This document shows, one piece after another, positions 1 to 8,278 of a stretch of 15,584 bases of DNA; within the stretch, counting starts at the first letter, position 1, and each line of letters begins with the position of its first letter. The position numbers were made by a program, and so were the translations under genes. The notes under the pieces were generated by a model. The model saw nothing but the letters and a program-made list of their open reading frames with translations. It made no database searches and was not told the origin of the DNA. Source of the DNA: DATGQT01 sp033720695 (GTDB lineage Bacteria; Bacteroidota; Rhodothermia; Rhodothermales; Rubricoccaceae); contig JAWWCA010000070.1 of NCBI GenBank assembly GCA_033720695.1, positions 1-15,584 on the forward strand. The letters are read 5' to 3'.

Positions 1-1
1 G

Positions 2-157
2 ATTGCCGACCTCGCCGTGGCGACGGGAGCGGGCCAGATCAAGACCGGCTCGGCCTCGCGCAGCGACCGCACGGCGAAGTACAACCAGCTCCTCCGCATC
101 GAGGAGCAGCTCGGCGAGGCGGCCCTCTACCCGGGGCTCGACACGTTCCGGTTCTGA
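2..157 (+). CDS. eno: Enolase, C-terminal fragment (5' end outside window)
   Basis: This is the last 51 codons of phosphopyruvate hydratase, the cytosolic glycolytic enzyme that converts 2-phosphoglycerate to phosphoenolpyruvate. The reading frame is open from the window edge to a TGA at 155-157. The translation contains the diagnostic enolase C-terminal block: IADLAVATGAGQIKTGS, then SRSDRTAKYNQLLRIEEQL, then a short tail ending in a GLDTFRF-like motif. This block contains the conserved 'GQIKTG(A/S)..R(S/G)(E/D)R..KYN' sequence found in nearly all bacterial enolases. The catalytic residues lie upstream and cannot be checked. The next gene is a DivIC/FtsB-like protein 60 nt downstream; an enolase-FtsB/DivIC neighbourhood recurs in many bacteria, which supports both calls. 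Confidence 0.96.
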   Translation: MADLAVATGAGQIKTGSASRSDRTAKYNQLLRIEEQLGEAALYPGLDTFRF

Positions 158-189
158 CGCCCCGCCGCGCGCGGCCGCGCCGGAACCCG

Positions 190-197
190 TACCTTCC
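190..197 (+). promoter_or_regulatory. Putative -7-like promoter element (TACCTTCC) before divIC-like gene
   Basis: TACCTTCC, followed by G, lies 20 nt before the ATG at 218 in the short gap after enolase. It resembles the Bacteroidota primary-sigma -7 box TAnnTTTG, and a closely related sequence (TAGCTTCC) precedes sucC. No clear -33 TTTG is visible. The assignment rests on the recurrence of the pattern and is inference. Confidence 0.35.
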
Positions 198-217
198 GGC
201 GCTCATCCCCCCGAGAC

Positions 218-523
218 ATGGCCCTCCGTCCCCCCTCGCTCCAGCCCGTGTGGCGCCGGCGCCTGCTGTACCTCGCCCTCGGCCTCCTCGTCGGCTGGCT
301 CGCCTTCTTCGACAGCCACAGCCTCCTCCGCCGGGCGACGTACGCGCACCGCCTCCACACCCTGGAAGCCGAGAACGCGCGGCTCCGGGCCGAGAACGAG
401 GACCTGGAGCGCCGCCTCGCCGCCGGCCTCTCCCCGGCCCTCGTCGAGCGGGTCGCCCGAGAGCAGTACGGGATGCGGCGGCCCGGCGAGACGGTCTACC
501 GCGTCGCGAGGGGATCGGACTAG
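218..523 (+). CDS. Septum formation initiator family protein (DivIC/FtsB-like)
   Basis: This small bitopic membrane protein of 101 residues has the classical DivIC/FtsB layout. It has a short basic cytoplasmic N-terminus (residues 1-14, ending WRRR), one transmembrane helix (about 15-32), then a charged Leu/Glu/Arg-rich coiled coil (about 42-70, including AENARLRAENEDLERRL). It ends with the family segment LVERVAREQYGMRRPGE (about 75-91), which in FtsB/DivIC packs against FtsQ/DivIB. Family members join FtsL and FtsQ/DivIB to activate septal peptidoglycan synthesis. The ATG at 218 places the basic residues before the helix and gives the expected length. It sits 60 nt after eno and 19 nt before the ROK kinase, with which it is probably cotranscribed. 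No Shine-Dalgarno sequence is visible. Confidence 0.9.
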   Translation: MALRPPSLQPVWRRRLLYLALGLLVGWLAFFDSHSLLRRATYAHRLHTLEAENARLRAENEDLERRLAAGLSPALVERVAREQYGMRRPGETVYRVARGSD

Positions 524-542
524 CACCACGCCCGGCTCAGGC

Positions 543-1517
543 ATGGACCTCTACGCCCTCGGCGTCGACCTCGGCGGGACCACCATGAAGGGCGGGCTCG
601 TGCACCCGTCGCACGGCCTCGTCCACGAGGAGGTCGTCGACACCGAGGCCGAGGAGGGGGCGGACCGCGTGCTCGACCGCGTCGCCGCCCTCGTCGCGAG
701 CTTGCAGGCCGCGGTGCCGGCGGGGGCCGGCGCGCTCGGGGTCGGCATCGGGGTCCCCGGCGTCGTGGCCCTCGACCGGGCCACGGTGATCAAGCCGCCC
801 AACCTTCCCGGCTGGGACCGCATCCACGTCCCTGAGGCGATCCGCCGGAGGCTCGACGCCCCCCTCCCCATCGTCGTCGAGAACGACGCGAACGTGGCGG
901 CGCTCGGATCCGCCTTCTTCGGCGCCGGCCGCTCCTTCGACTCGTTCATCATGGCCACGCTCGGCACCGGCGTCGGCGGGGCCATCGTCCATCGCCACCG
1001 GCTCTTCCGCGGCGCGAGCGGCGCAGCCGGCGAGCTCGGTCACATGAGCGTCGACTACGAGGGGCCCCTCGCGCGCAGCGGCATCCCGGGGGCCGTCGAA
1101 GCCTACATCGGCCAGGCCTTCCTGAGCCGTCACGCCCGCTTCCGCCTCCTCAACGAAGACACCCAGCTCAAAGGGCCGGCCGGCCCGGAGCTCGAAGCCC
1201 TCACCCCGCGGCAGCTCTACGAAGCCGCCGCCGCGGGCGACGAGCCGGCGCGTGCCGTCCTCGCGTGGGCCGGCCACAAGCTCGGGTGCGCCCTCGGCGG
1301 CGCCGTCTGCCTCCTCGACATCCGGAAGGTCGTGGTGGGGGGAGGCATCTCGCAGGCCGGCGACTTCGTCCTCGAGCCCACCCGCCGGGCCCTCCACCAG
1401 TTCGTGCTCCCCTCGTTTCGGGAGGGGCTGGAGGTCGTACGCGAGACGCTGGGCAACGAGGTGGCCCTGCTCGGCGCCGCGTGCCTCGTGTTCGAGCAGG
1501 CCGAGGACGGGGCGTGA
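543..1517 (+). CDS. ROK family sugar kinase (glucokinase-like), lacking the zinc-site cysteines
   Basis: This 324-residue protein is a cytosolic ATP-dependent sugar or amino-sugar kinase of the ROK family. Visible motifs are the N-terminal phosphate loop VDLGGTTMKGG (8-18), the VGIGVPG segment (67-73), the catalytic region VVENDANVAALG with Asp115 as the likely catalytic base, the second phosphate loop LGTGVGGAIV (140-149), and GELGHMSVD (163-171) with the sugar/zinc His167. A VVVGGGIS segment near the C-terminus completes the fold. The family zinc motif CxCGxxGCxE is degenerate: the aligned sequence reads A177-R-S179-G-I-P-G-A184-V-E186, so all three cysteines are replaced while the Gly residues and Glu186 remain. 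It therefore probably binds no structural zinc. The ATG at 543 places the first phosphate loop at the usual distance. The sugar is unknown; glucose is the most common substrate. Confidence 0.88.
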   Translation: MDLYALGVDLGGTTMKGGLVHPSHGLVHEEVVDTEAEEGADRVLDRVAALVASLQAAVPAGAGALGVGIGVPGVVALDRATVIKPPNLPGWDRIHVPEAIRRRLDAPLPIVVENDANVAALGSAFFGAGRSFDSFIMATLGTGVGGAIVHRHRLFRGASGAAGELGHMSVDYEGPLARSGIPGAVEAYIGQAFLSRHARFRLLNEDTQLKGPAGPELEALTPRQLYEAAAAGDEPARAVLAWAGHKLGCALGGAVCLLDIRKVVVGGGISQAGDFVLEPTRRALHQFVLPSFREGLEVVRETLGNEVALLGAACLVFEQAEDGA

Positions 1518-1542
1518 GCGCGAGAGGGGGGCGGCGCGACGT

Positions 1543-1550
1543 TACCTCGC
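1543..1550 (+). promoter_or_regulatory. Putative -7-like promoter element (TACCTCGC) before lptD
   Basis: This TA-C-TC-type element lies in the 89-nt gap between the ROK kinase stop and the GTG proposed for lptD, 56 nt before that start. It belongs to the same loose pattern as the elements before the divIC-like gene, BON, sucC and LptF/G genes. It is short and in GC-rich DNA, so this is weak inference. Confidence 0.25.
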
Positions 1551-1606
1551 CGCAACCCGCTGGCGGCCTCCCAGGGGATAGCTTCCCCCGGACCGCCCCC
1601 GCCCTC

Positions 1607-4351
1607 GTGTCGTTCCGCCTGACCCTCCGCTGCTGCGCCCTCCTCGCGTGCTCCCTCGCCGCGAGCGCAGCCGCACAGGAGCAGCCGCCCCTCGCGGGGG
1701 AGCCCGACTCCCTGGCGGTGTCGGACGGGCCCTCGAGCCTGACGGATACCCTCGTCACCCCGGCTCCCGAGAGCCCGCCGCTCGGCGTCCGGGTCGCCCC
1801 ACCGGCCAGCGGGGGGTTGGACCGGCCCGTCACCTACGCCGCGCGGGACTCCCTCCGCATCGTCCTCGCCGGGCGCGACACCACCGCCTCGGACCGCGCC
1901 ACGCTCTACGGCGACGTGACGGCGAAATACGAGGAGGCGACGCTGACGGCGGGCGTGCTGGAGCTCGACTTCGAGCGGCAGCAGATGCGGGCGCTCCCGG
2001 CTCTGCCGGACTCGGCGGGGCAGCCGGTGCCTGCCCGGTTCGAGCAGGGCTCGGACGGCTTCTCCGGCGACGAGCTCGTCTACAACCTGGAGACCCAGCG
2101 GGGCCGGGTGGTCGGCGCGCGGACCGCGATCGAGGAGGGGTTCCTGCTGGGCGGCGTGGTGAAGCAGGCCGCGCCCCACGTGATCTACGCCGCCGACGCC
2201 GCCTACACCACGTGCGAGCTCGATCACCCCCACTACAGCGTCGTCGCCGGGCGGATGAAGATCGTGGACCAAGAGTACGTCTACACCGGCCCCGTCCAGC
2301 TCCACCTCCTCGGCATCCCGATGCCGCTGTGGCTGCCGTTCGGGTACTTCCCCGCGGCGGAGGGCCGGCGCTCGGGCCCCCTCCCGGTCGCCTACGGCGA
2401 GGACCGCGCCGCGTTCGGGTTCTACCTCGAGAACCTCGGCTGGTACTGGGCCGCGAGCGACTACTTCGACGCGCTCGTCCGCGCCAAGGTCGGGACCCGG
2501 GGCTCCTACCAGCTCGGCGGCATCGCGAACTACGCCCGCCGCTACGCCTTCGACGGCGCCCTCGACGTCTCCTACGCCCGGCTCCGCCGCGGCGAGCGCG
2601 CGGACCCCGACTTCGCCCTCGAGAACGTGATCGGGGTGACGTGGCGGCACGCCCAGGAGTTCGACCCCACGGCGCGGCTCAACGCCAACGTCAACCTCCG
2701 CTCCAGCGCCACGCGCTTCACGACGAACCAGTACGACGAGCGGGTCTCGCAGACGAGCACGTCGCGCGTGAGCTTCGCCAAGACCTGGCGGGGGGGGCGC
2801 TCCATCGGCCTCGACCTCAGCGGCACGCAGCGGCTCAACGAGGGCGCCGCCGACCTCACGCTCCCCTCCTTCTCGTTCAGCCAGCAGCGCCTCTTCCCCT
2901 TCCGCCGCGGGGCCGGGCGCGGCGAGGCGTGGTACGAGCAGCTCGGCATCGACTACCGCGGCACGCTGACGAACACCTACGGCTTCTCCCCCCTCCCCGA
3001 CTCCGTCCTCGCCGGCACCGGGTTCGAGGACGTCTCCTGGATCGAGGGCCTCTACGACTACGACGCCTACCGCGGGGCGACGGGCGAGGCGATCCGCTAC
3101 CGCGGCCAGGCGCAGCACGCCGTCTCGACGAGCGCGGCCTACACGATCAACCGCCTCCCGGGCAACACCCCGTTCTTCCTCACCCTCAACCCGGCGGTCC
3201 GCTACACCGAGACGTGGTACGACCGGTCGGAGCGCCGCTCCCTCGACGGCAGCGGCGGCGTTCAGATCGAGCAGGAGACCGGGTTCACCGCCGTTCGGCG
3301 CGTCAGCCTCAACCTCTCGACCGGCACCCGGCTCTACGGCACGTTCCCCCTCCGCCTCGGCGCCCTCGACGGCCTCCGCCACACCCTCACGCCCCAGGCC
3401 ACGCTCTCGTTCGAACCCGACTACTCCGAGGCCCCCTTCAACTACTTCCGGTCCTACACCGACACCGCGGGCGCCGTCGTCGAGTACCCCATCGTGGCGG
3501 GGCTCCCGAACCGGCCGACCCAGCGGCTCGGGGTCTCGATCGGGAACGTGTTCCAGACCCGCCTCGCGCGGACGGACTCGACCGGGGAGACCACACGGAC
3601 GCCGCTCCAGCTGCTCTCGCTCAACCTCCGCTCCGGCTACGACTTCTCCGCCGAGGAGCGCCCGCTCTCCGACGTGTCCCTCGACCTCTCGAGCCAGCTC
3701 GACCAGCTCCGCCTCCGCCTCGACGCCACGTTCTCACCCTACGCCCTCGACTCCCTCGGCCGCCCCTCGCCCACGACCTACCTCACCGAGACGGGGCGGC
3801 TCCTCCGCACGACGAACGTCAACCTCTCGCTGGGAGCGTCGTTCCGCGGCGGCGGCGGCCCGGCGCGGGACCTGCCCGGCGCCCTCCCCCCTGGCGCAGC
3901 GGGCCTCCCCCCCGGCCTTTCGGACGCCTTCGGGCCGGTGGGCTACGACCCGGCCCAGCCGGGCACCGGCGTCGTCCCCGCCGGCTACACCGACTTCGCC
4001 GCGCCGTGGTCCATCTCGTTCGACCTCACGTACGGCTACACCCCCGTTTTCGGGCAAGAGGCCAACCAACGCGCCGTCGTATCGATCCCCAACTTCGACG
4101 TGTCGTTGACGCCGAACTGGAAGGTCGCGGGCAGCGCCTCCTACGACGTCCTCGCGGGCGAGCTGAGCTACACCCAGCTCTCCGTCGTCCGCGACCTCCA
4201 CTGCTGGGAGGCCCGGTTCAACTGGGTGCCCTTCGGGGCGTACCGCTCGTTCGCGTTCTCGATCTACGTCAAGAGCGGGTACCTCCGCGACCTCCTCCGC
4301 CTCGACGTCCCGCGCGCCGACGTGCAGACCCAGATCGGCTCGATCTTGTAG
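1607..4351 (+). CDS. lptD: LptD-type LPS assembly outer-membrane protein
   Basis: A 914-residue outer-membrane protein that, by family, inserts lipopolysaccharide into the outer leaflet. Residues 1-23 form a signal peptide with an AAA|QE cleavage site. Residues about 75-190 form an OstA/LptA-like periplasmic domain (YAARDSLRIVL, then LYGDVTAKYEEATLTAG, GDELVYNLETQRGRVVGA). The rest is a long beta-barrel rich in alternating aromatic and polar strands, with the family blocks YTTCELDHPHYSV, PMPLWLPFGYFP, RRSGPLP and, near the end, VVRDLHCWEARFNW. The mature protein contains only two cysteines, Cys203 and Cys866, placed to join the periplasmic domain to the end of the barrel. A GTG start at 1607 is chosen because it puts the basic residues and hydrophobic core directly at the N-terminus; the frame is open upstream but overlaps the ROK gene. 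An LLAC tetrapeptide at 12-15 resembles a lipobox but is probably incidental. Confidence 0.88.
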   Translation: MSFRLTLRCCALLACSLAASAAAQEQPPLAGEPDSLAVSDGPSSLTDTLVTPAPESPPLGVRVAPPASGGLDRPVTYAARDSLRIVLAGRDTTASDRATLYGDVTAKYEEATLTAGVLELDFERQQMRALPALPDSAGQPVPARFEQGSDGFSGDELVYNLETQRGRVVGARTAIEEGFLLGGVVKQAAPHVIYAADAAYTTCELDHPHYSVVAGRMKIVDQEYVYTGPVQLHLLGIPMPLWLPFGYFPAAEGRRSGPLPVAYGEDRAAFGFYLENLGWYWAASDYFDALVRAKVGTRGSYQLGGIANYARRYAFDGALDVSYARLRRGERADPDFALENVIGVTWRHAQEFDPTARLNANVNLRSSATRFTTNQYDERVSQTSTSRVSFAKTWRGGRSIGLDLSGTQRLNEGAADLTLPSFSFSQQRLFPFRRGAGRGEAWYEQLGIDYRGTLTNTYGFSPLPDSVLAGTGFEDVSWIEGLYDYDAYRGATGEAIRYRGQAQHAVSTSAAYTINRLPGNTPFFLTLNPAVRYTETWYDRSERRSLDGSGGVQIEQETGFTAVRRVSLNLSTGTRLYGTFPLRLGALDGLRHTLTPQATLSFEPDYSEAPFNYFRSYTDTAGAVVEYPIVAGLPNRPTQRLGVSIGNVFQTRLARTDSTGETTRTPLQLLSLNLRSGYDFSAEERPLSDVSLDLSSQLDQLRLRLDATFSPYALDSLGRPSPTTYLTETGRLLRTTNVNLSLGASFRGGGGPARDLPGALPPGAAGLPPGLSDAFGPVGYDPAQPGTGVVPAGYTDFAAPWSISFDLTYGYTPVFGQEANQRAVVSIPNFDVSLTPNWKVAGSASYDVLAGELSYTQLSVVRDLHCWEARFNWVPFGAYRSFAFSIYVKSGYLRDLLRLDVPRADVQTQIGSIL

Positions 4352-4497
4352 CCGATACGCGACACACGCGGAACCCGGACCGTACGATTCGTCCACCTGA
4401 TGGGGTCGTTTCACACGCCAGCCGATGCGTCTCGGGAGGGCCGACGCTGTCGAACCGCCCCGCCCAGGCCGGTTTCACACCTTACGGCCGACGGCTG

Positions 4498-4505
4498 TAT
4501 CTTCA
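4498..4505 (+). promoter_or_regulatory. Putative -7-like promoter element (TATCTTCA) before BON gene
   Basis: The 207-nt gap after lptD holds TATCTTCA, 53 nt before the GTG at 4559. A TTTC at 4473-4476 lies 21 nt upstream, close to the spacing expected for a -33 TTTG element. Two copies of GTTTCACAC (4408-4416 and 4472-4480) also lie in this gap. If this is the promoter, an upstream ATG at 4400 would not be transcribed, which supports a start at 4559 or later. Confidence 0.35.
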
Positions 4506-4558
4506 CCGCCCCCGGTACAGCCTTTGCAGGACGCTGGGCTCCACCCGCCACCGCCGCT

Positions 4559-4864
4559 GTGTCCACCCCCTTCCTTTCGGCTCCCACCGCCCTCCCCCCC
4601 CGCCTCCAGGGGCTCCTGCAGACGATGCAGGAACGGAAGGCGCGGACCCACGCCGACCGCGAGCTCGCCCGGCGCATCCTGTTCGCCGTCGAGAACGCTC
4701 CGCTGGACGACCTCCGCGGCCTGTCGATCTACGTCCACGACGGCTCGGTGGCCGTCTACGGGCAGATCCCGTTTGAAGCGCTGCGCGAGCGCGTGCTGGG
4801 GCTGGTGGTCGAGCAGCCGGGGGTCCGGCGTCTGCAGGATCACCTCCAGTGCCGCGAGGCCTGA
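4559..4864 (+). CDS. Small BON-domain protein
   Basis: This protein of about 101 residues has a single BON (OsmY/nodulation) domain. The C-terminal half shows the typical order: an amphipathic helix (RELARRILFAVENAPLDDL), then strand-loop-strand LSIYVHDGSVAVYGQIP, a second helix FEALRERVLGLVVEQPGV, and a closing strand RRLQDHLQC. BON domains bind phospholipids or other envelope components and often occur in stress or envelope proteins. No signal peptide is obvious, so the location is unclear. The start is uncertain: the GTG at 4559 follows a putative promoter, an ATG at 4625 would give 79 residues and still contain the whole domain, and an ATG at 4400 would add a low-complexity Arg/Pro/Ala stretch. 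The gene is convergent with the DoxX gene, with 9 nt between stops. Confidence 0.75.
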   Translation: MSTPFLSAPTALPPRLQGLLQTMQERKARTHADRELARRILFAVENAPLDDLRGLSIYVHDGSVAVYGQIPFEALRERVLGLVVEQPGVRRLQDHLQCREA

Positions 4865-4873
4865 GGCCCCCCG

Positions 4874-5326
4874 TCAGCGCCAGATCCGGTCGTCCGGCTT
4901 CCGGTAGACCAGCCGATCCAGGCTGTAGCGCCCGCTCCCCACGAACAGGAAAGCCACCGCCACGGCGAGGAAGAGCAGCGCCTTCTCCTGCGACGAGAAC
5001 GGGTCCCCGGCGTGCCGCACGACGGCCGCGACCGCCATGGTGATGGCGATCATGAGCGCGGCCGGACGCGTGAGGAGGCCGACCGCGAGGAGGAGCCCCC
5101 CCGCGAACTCGGACAGCCCCGCCGCCCACGCGAAGGCCTCCGGGGCCGGGAAGCCCATCTCCACGACGCTCGCGACGAAGCCTTCCGAGGGCGGCACCTT
5201 GCCGAAGCCGTGGGCGAACGCGAGCGCGAGCCCCGTGAAGAGGCGGAGGAGCAGCAGGCCGACGTCGGCCAGGGCCGAGCCGCCGCCGTCGCCGCCGAAG
5301 AGGATGGGGAAGAGGCCGTTTCGCAT
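4874..5326 (-). CDS. DoxX family membrane protein
   Basis: This 150-residue integral membrane protein of the DoxX/DoxD family has four predicted transmembrane helices (about 22-40, 64-86, 88-104 and 115-131). Family signatures are visible: LLLRLFTGLALAFAHGFGK (Arg28, His39-Gly40, Lys43), LSEFAGGLLLAVGLLTRPAAL, and the C-terminal GSGRYSLDRL. Members are linked to quinone/thiosulfate redox chemistry in archaea and to redox or detoxification roles in bacteria, but most are uncharacterised and no specific reaction can be assigned here. The ATG at 5326 gives the expected family length. It is the last of four - strand genes (sucC, ABC ATPase, GNAT, DoxX), 35 nt after the GNAT stop, and is convergent with the BON gene. 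Confidence 0.88.
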   Translation of the reverse strand: MRNGLFPILFGGDGGGSALADVGLLLLRLFTGLALAFAHGFGKVPPSEGFVASVVEMGFPAPEAFAWAAGLSEFAGGLLLAVGLLTRPAALMIAITMAVAAVVRHAGDPFSSQEKALLFLAVAVAFLFVGSGRYSLDRLVYRKPDDRIWR

Positions 5327-5330
5327 GCTG

Positions 5331-5338
5331 AAAACTTA
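5331..5338 (-). promoter_or_regulatory. Putative -7 promoter element (TAAGTTTT) abutting the DoxX start
   Basis: On the - strand TAAGTTTT ends 4 nt before the DoxX ATG. It matches seven of the eight positions of the Bacteroidota -7 box TAnnTTTG and stands out as AT-rich in the surrounding GC-rich DNA. Transcription from it would begin at or next to the start codon, giving a leaderless or almost leaderless mRNA. No clear -33 TTTG is visible upstream. Confidence 0.35.
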
Positions 5339-5361
5339 GCACCGGAACCCGTCCGGCGCGC

Positions 5362-5775
5362 TCACGCCTCCCGGACCCACCCGTTCTCGATCGGCCTGAA
5401 GCCGAGGTGCTCGTAGAACCCGCTCGACAGGTTGGAGTCCCGGAGCACCAGCTCGGTCCCCGCGCACCGCTCCAGGACCGCGTCGATGAGCAGCTTCCCG
5501 ATCCCGAGGCCCTGGACATCGGGCTCGACGGCGAGGTCGCAGAGGTAGGCCACCTGCACGCCGTCGGTGAGCACCCGGGCGAGGCCAACGAGGCGGTCGC
5601 CCTGCCACGCCGTGAGGACGAGCTGGGTGTTGTCGAAGGCGCGGCGGAGGCGGTCGGCGTTGTCGGTCTGGCGGAGGAGCGGCGCGCGGCGGTAGAGCGT
5701 CGCGATGCGGGCGGGCGTGAGCCCGTCGGTCCCCTCTCGGAGCACGAACTCGTCCTGGGTGGGGGGGGCGCTCAT
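5362..5775 (-). CDS. GNAT family N-acetyltransferase
   Basis: A 137-residue single-domain GNAT protein transferring an acyl group from acyl-CoA to an amine; the substrate is unknown. Motif A is clear: VAYLCDLAVEPDVQGLGIGK (75-94), where QGLGIGK (88-94) is the pyrophosphate-binding Q/R-x-x-G-x-G/A loop. It is followed by helix LLIDAVLERC. The motif B region LRDSNLSSGFYEHLGFRPIE (111-130) has the usual Tyr-x-x-x-Gly-Phe. The N-terminal part LTPARIATLYRRAP is the substrate-side helix. The ATG at 5775 gives the normal family length; an in-frame start at 5865 would add 30 basic, low-complexity residues and overlap the ABC gene, so it is rejected. It lies 86 nt after the ABC ATPase stop. The mRNA leader shows no Shine-Dalgarno sequence. 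Confidence 0.9.
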   Translation of the reverse strand: MSAPPTQDEFVLREGTDGLTPARIATLYRRAPLLRQTDNADRLRRAFDNTQLVLTAWQGDRLVGLARVLTDGVQVAYLCDLAVEPDVQGLGIGKLLIDAVLERCAGTELVLRDSNLSSGFYEHLGFRPIENGWVREA

Positions 5776-5861
5776 GGCGGCAGGAGGAACGTCAGCGGTG
5801 GGCGTGAGGAACGGCGAAGACACGCGTAGCATGCGCAGGGGGCGCTTCCGTTCCTCCGCCT

Positions 5862-6911
5862 TCACGCCGCACCCTCGCGGCGCACCCAGCGCGTGCGCGT
5901 CGCACGGACGAAGAGGCGGTCGGGGACGGCCGTCTCGGGAGGCGTCCAGAGGCGGAGCCGCACGTCGCCCGCCCCCTCGGGGTCCTCCACCTCAACGGCC
6001 CACTCAGCGTGGGTGCCGAGGAACTGGCGCGCGACGAACCGCGCGGGGAGCGCCCCCCCTCCCGCGTCGGACGGAGCGAGGGCCTCCGGGCGCACCGCGA
6101 GCGCGGATCCGTCGGGAGGCGGCGCCCCCGCGAGCTGCTCGGCCAGCGCCCCCGACACCACGTTCGCCCCCCCGAGGAACTGGGCGACGTAGGCCGTCTC
6201 GGGCTCCGCGTAGAGCGCCTCAGGTGGCCCCACCTCCACGATCCGGCCGGCCCGCATCACAGCGATGCGGTCCGAGAGCGCGAGGGCCTCCTGCTGGTCG
6301 TGGGTGACGTAGAGGCTCGTCGTCCCCAGCTCGCCCTGGAGCCACTTCAGCTCTGCCCGCGTCTGCTCGCGGAGGGCCTGGTCGAGGTTCGAGAGCGGCT
6401 CGTCGAAGAGGAGCACGGCGGGCGCGACGGCGAGGGCGCGGGCGAGGGCGACGCGCTGCTGCTGCCCCCCCGAGAGCGCCGTCACGGGGCGGTCCTCCAG
6501 CCCCGACAGGTCCACGCGGCGCAGGGCCTGGCGGACCTGCTCGGCGCGCGCCGCCCTGGGCACGCGGCGGACGCGGAGGCCGTAGGCCACGTTCTCCTCC
6601 ACCGTCATCGTGGGGAAGAGCGCGTAGCTCTGGAACACCATGGCCGTCGGGCGCGCCTGCGGGGGGCGGCCCGTCACGTCGTCGCCGCCGATGAGGACGC
6701 GTCCGGCGTCGGGCGCCTCGAAGCCGCCGACGAGGCGGAGGAGGGTGGTCTTCCCGCACCCCGACGGGCCGAGGAGCGAGACGAACGCGCCCGGGGGCAC
6801 GTCCAGCGAGACCGCGTCCACGGCCACGACCCCGCCGTAGCGCTTGGTCACAGCCTCCAGGCGAACGCCCGTCCCGGCGGAGGGAGAGGCGGCAAGTGGA
6901 GGCGATGCCAT
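5862..6911 (-). CDS. ABC transporter ATP-binding protein (PotA/FbpC type, TOBE domain)
   Basis: This 349-residue ATPase subunit belongs to the family that energises spermidine/putrescine, ferric iron, sulfate or sugar importers at the inner membrane. All nucleotide-binding motifs are intact: Walker A GPSGCGKTT (48-56), Q-loop Gln94, signature LSGGQ (146-150), Walker B AVLLFDEP (165-172), D-loop SNLD (174-177) and H-loop His204. A C-terminal regulatory TOBE domain (about 268-345) begins with ALAVRPE. The spacing and the FQSYALFPTMTVEENVAYGL stretch favour the PotA/FbpC/UgpC clade. No permease or solute-binding protein lies nearby, so the substrate cannot be named. The ATG at 6911 is preferred over a GTG at 6920 because a weak purine-rich GGTGGGA precedes it. 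The gene starts 33 nt after the sucC stop and may be cotranscribed with it. Confidence 0.93.
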   Translation of the reverse strand: MASPPLAASPSAGTGVRLEAVTKRYGGVVAVDAVSLDVPPGAFVSLLGPSGCGKTTLLRLVGGFEAPDAGRVLIGGDDVTGRPPQARPTAMVFQSYALFPTMTVEENVAYGLRVRRVPRAARAEQVRQALRRVDLSGLEDRPVTALSGGQQQRVALARALAVAPAVLLFDEPLSNLDQALREQTRAELKWLQGELGTTSLYVTHDQQEALALSDRIAVMRAGRIVEVGPPEALYAEPETAYVAQFLGGANVVSGALAEQLAGAPPPDGSALAVRPEALAPSDAGGGALPARFVARQFLGTHAEWAVEVEDPEGAGDVRLRLWTPPETAVPDRLFVRATRTRWVRREGAA

Positions 6912-6944
6912 GGGTCCCACCGTCTGGGGAGCGCCGGCCGGGGG

Positions 6945-8117
<1,173 letters not shown>

Positions 8118-8155
8118 GGAATCGGTGGATCGGGAAGAGGGGGCTCGATGGGTCC

Positions 8156-8163
8156 GGAAGCTA
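8156..8163 (-). promoter_or_regulatory. Putative -7-like promoter element (TAGCTTCC) before sucC
   Basis: On the - strand TAGCTTCC, followed by G, lies 38 nt upstream of the sucC ATG. It shares CTTCCG with the element before the divIC-like gene and fits the TAnnTTTG-like pattern. It is in the 161-nt divergent intergenic region shared with the LptF/G gene. No -33 element was recognised. Confidence 0.4.
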
Positions 8164-8196
8164 CCAAGCCCGCCGATCCCGGGCCGCGTCCGTGCG

Positions 8197-8204
8197 TATC
8201 CTCG
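8197..8204 (+). promoter_or_regulatory. Putative -7-like promoter element (TATCCTCG) before the LptF/G gene
   Basis: TATCCTCG lies 74 nt before the GTG start at 8279, and 33 nt from the outward-facing sucC element, in a back-to-back arrangement. It is a weaker match to TAnnTTTG. If transcription begins here, the GTG at 8192 that opens the reading frame is upstream of the transcript start, which supports the start at 8279. Confidence 0.28.
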
Positions 8205-8278
8205 CCCGTTCTTCGCGCACGTCGGCCCCGAGGTCTGGCGCGCCCCGCGCGCCCGTTGCGCCGCCACTCCGACCCCCC

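Noticed and set aside
1607..1675. Lipobox-like LLAC in the LptD signal peptide
   Set aside because: LptD is not a lipoprotein, and a better signal peptidase I site (AAA|QE) follows; the match is probably incidental.
1217..3382. Long open frame on the - strand opposite the ROK kinase and lptD
   Set aside because: High GC removes stop codons from antisense frames. The translation is low-complexity Glu/Ala/Arg/Val, while the + strand has clear LptD and ROK motifs.
1648..4776. Second long + strand frame overlapping lptD
   Set aside because: Arg/Pro/Ala-rich shadow frame of lptD with no domain pattern.
5776..5865. Upstream ATG that would extend the GNAT protein by 30 residues
   Set aside because: The extension is basic and low-complexity, would overlap the ABC gene end, and exceeds the usual GNAT length.
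8192..8278. Upstream GTG extending the LptF/G protein
   Set aside because: It adds an Arg/Pro/Ala-rich stretch before the conserved RFDLHILRRFF start and overlaps a putative promoter element.
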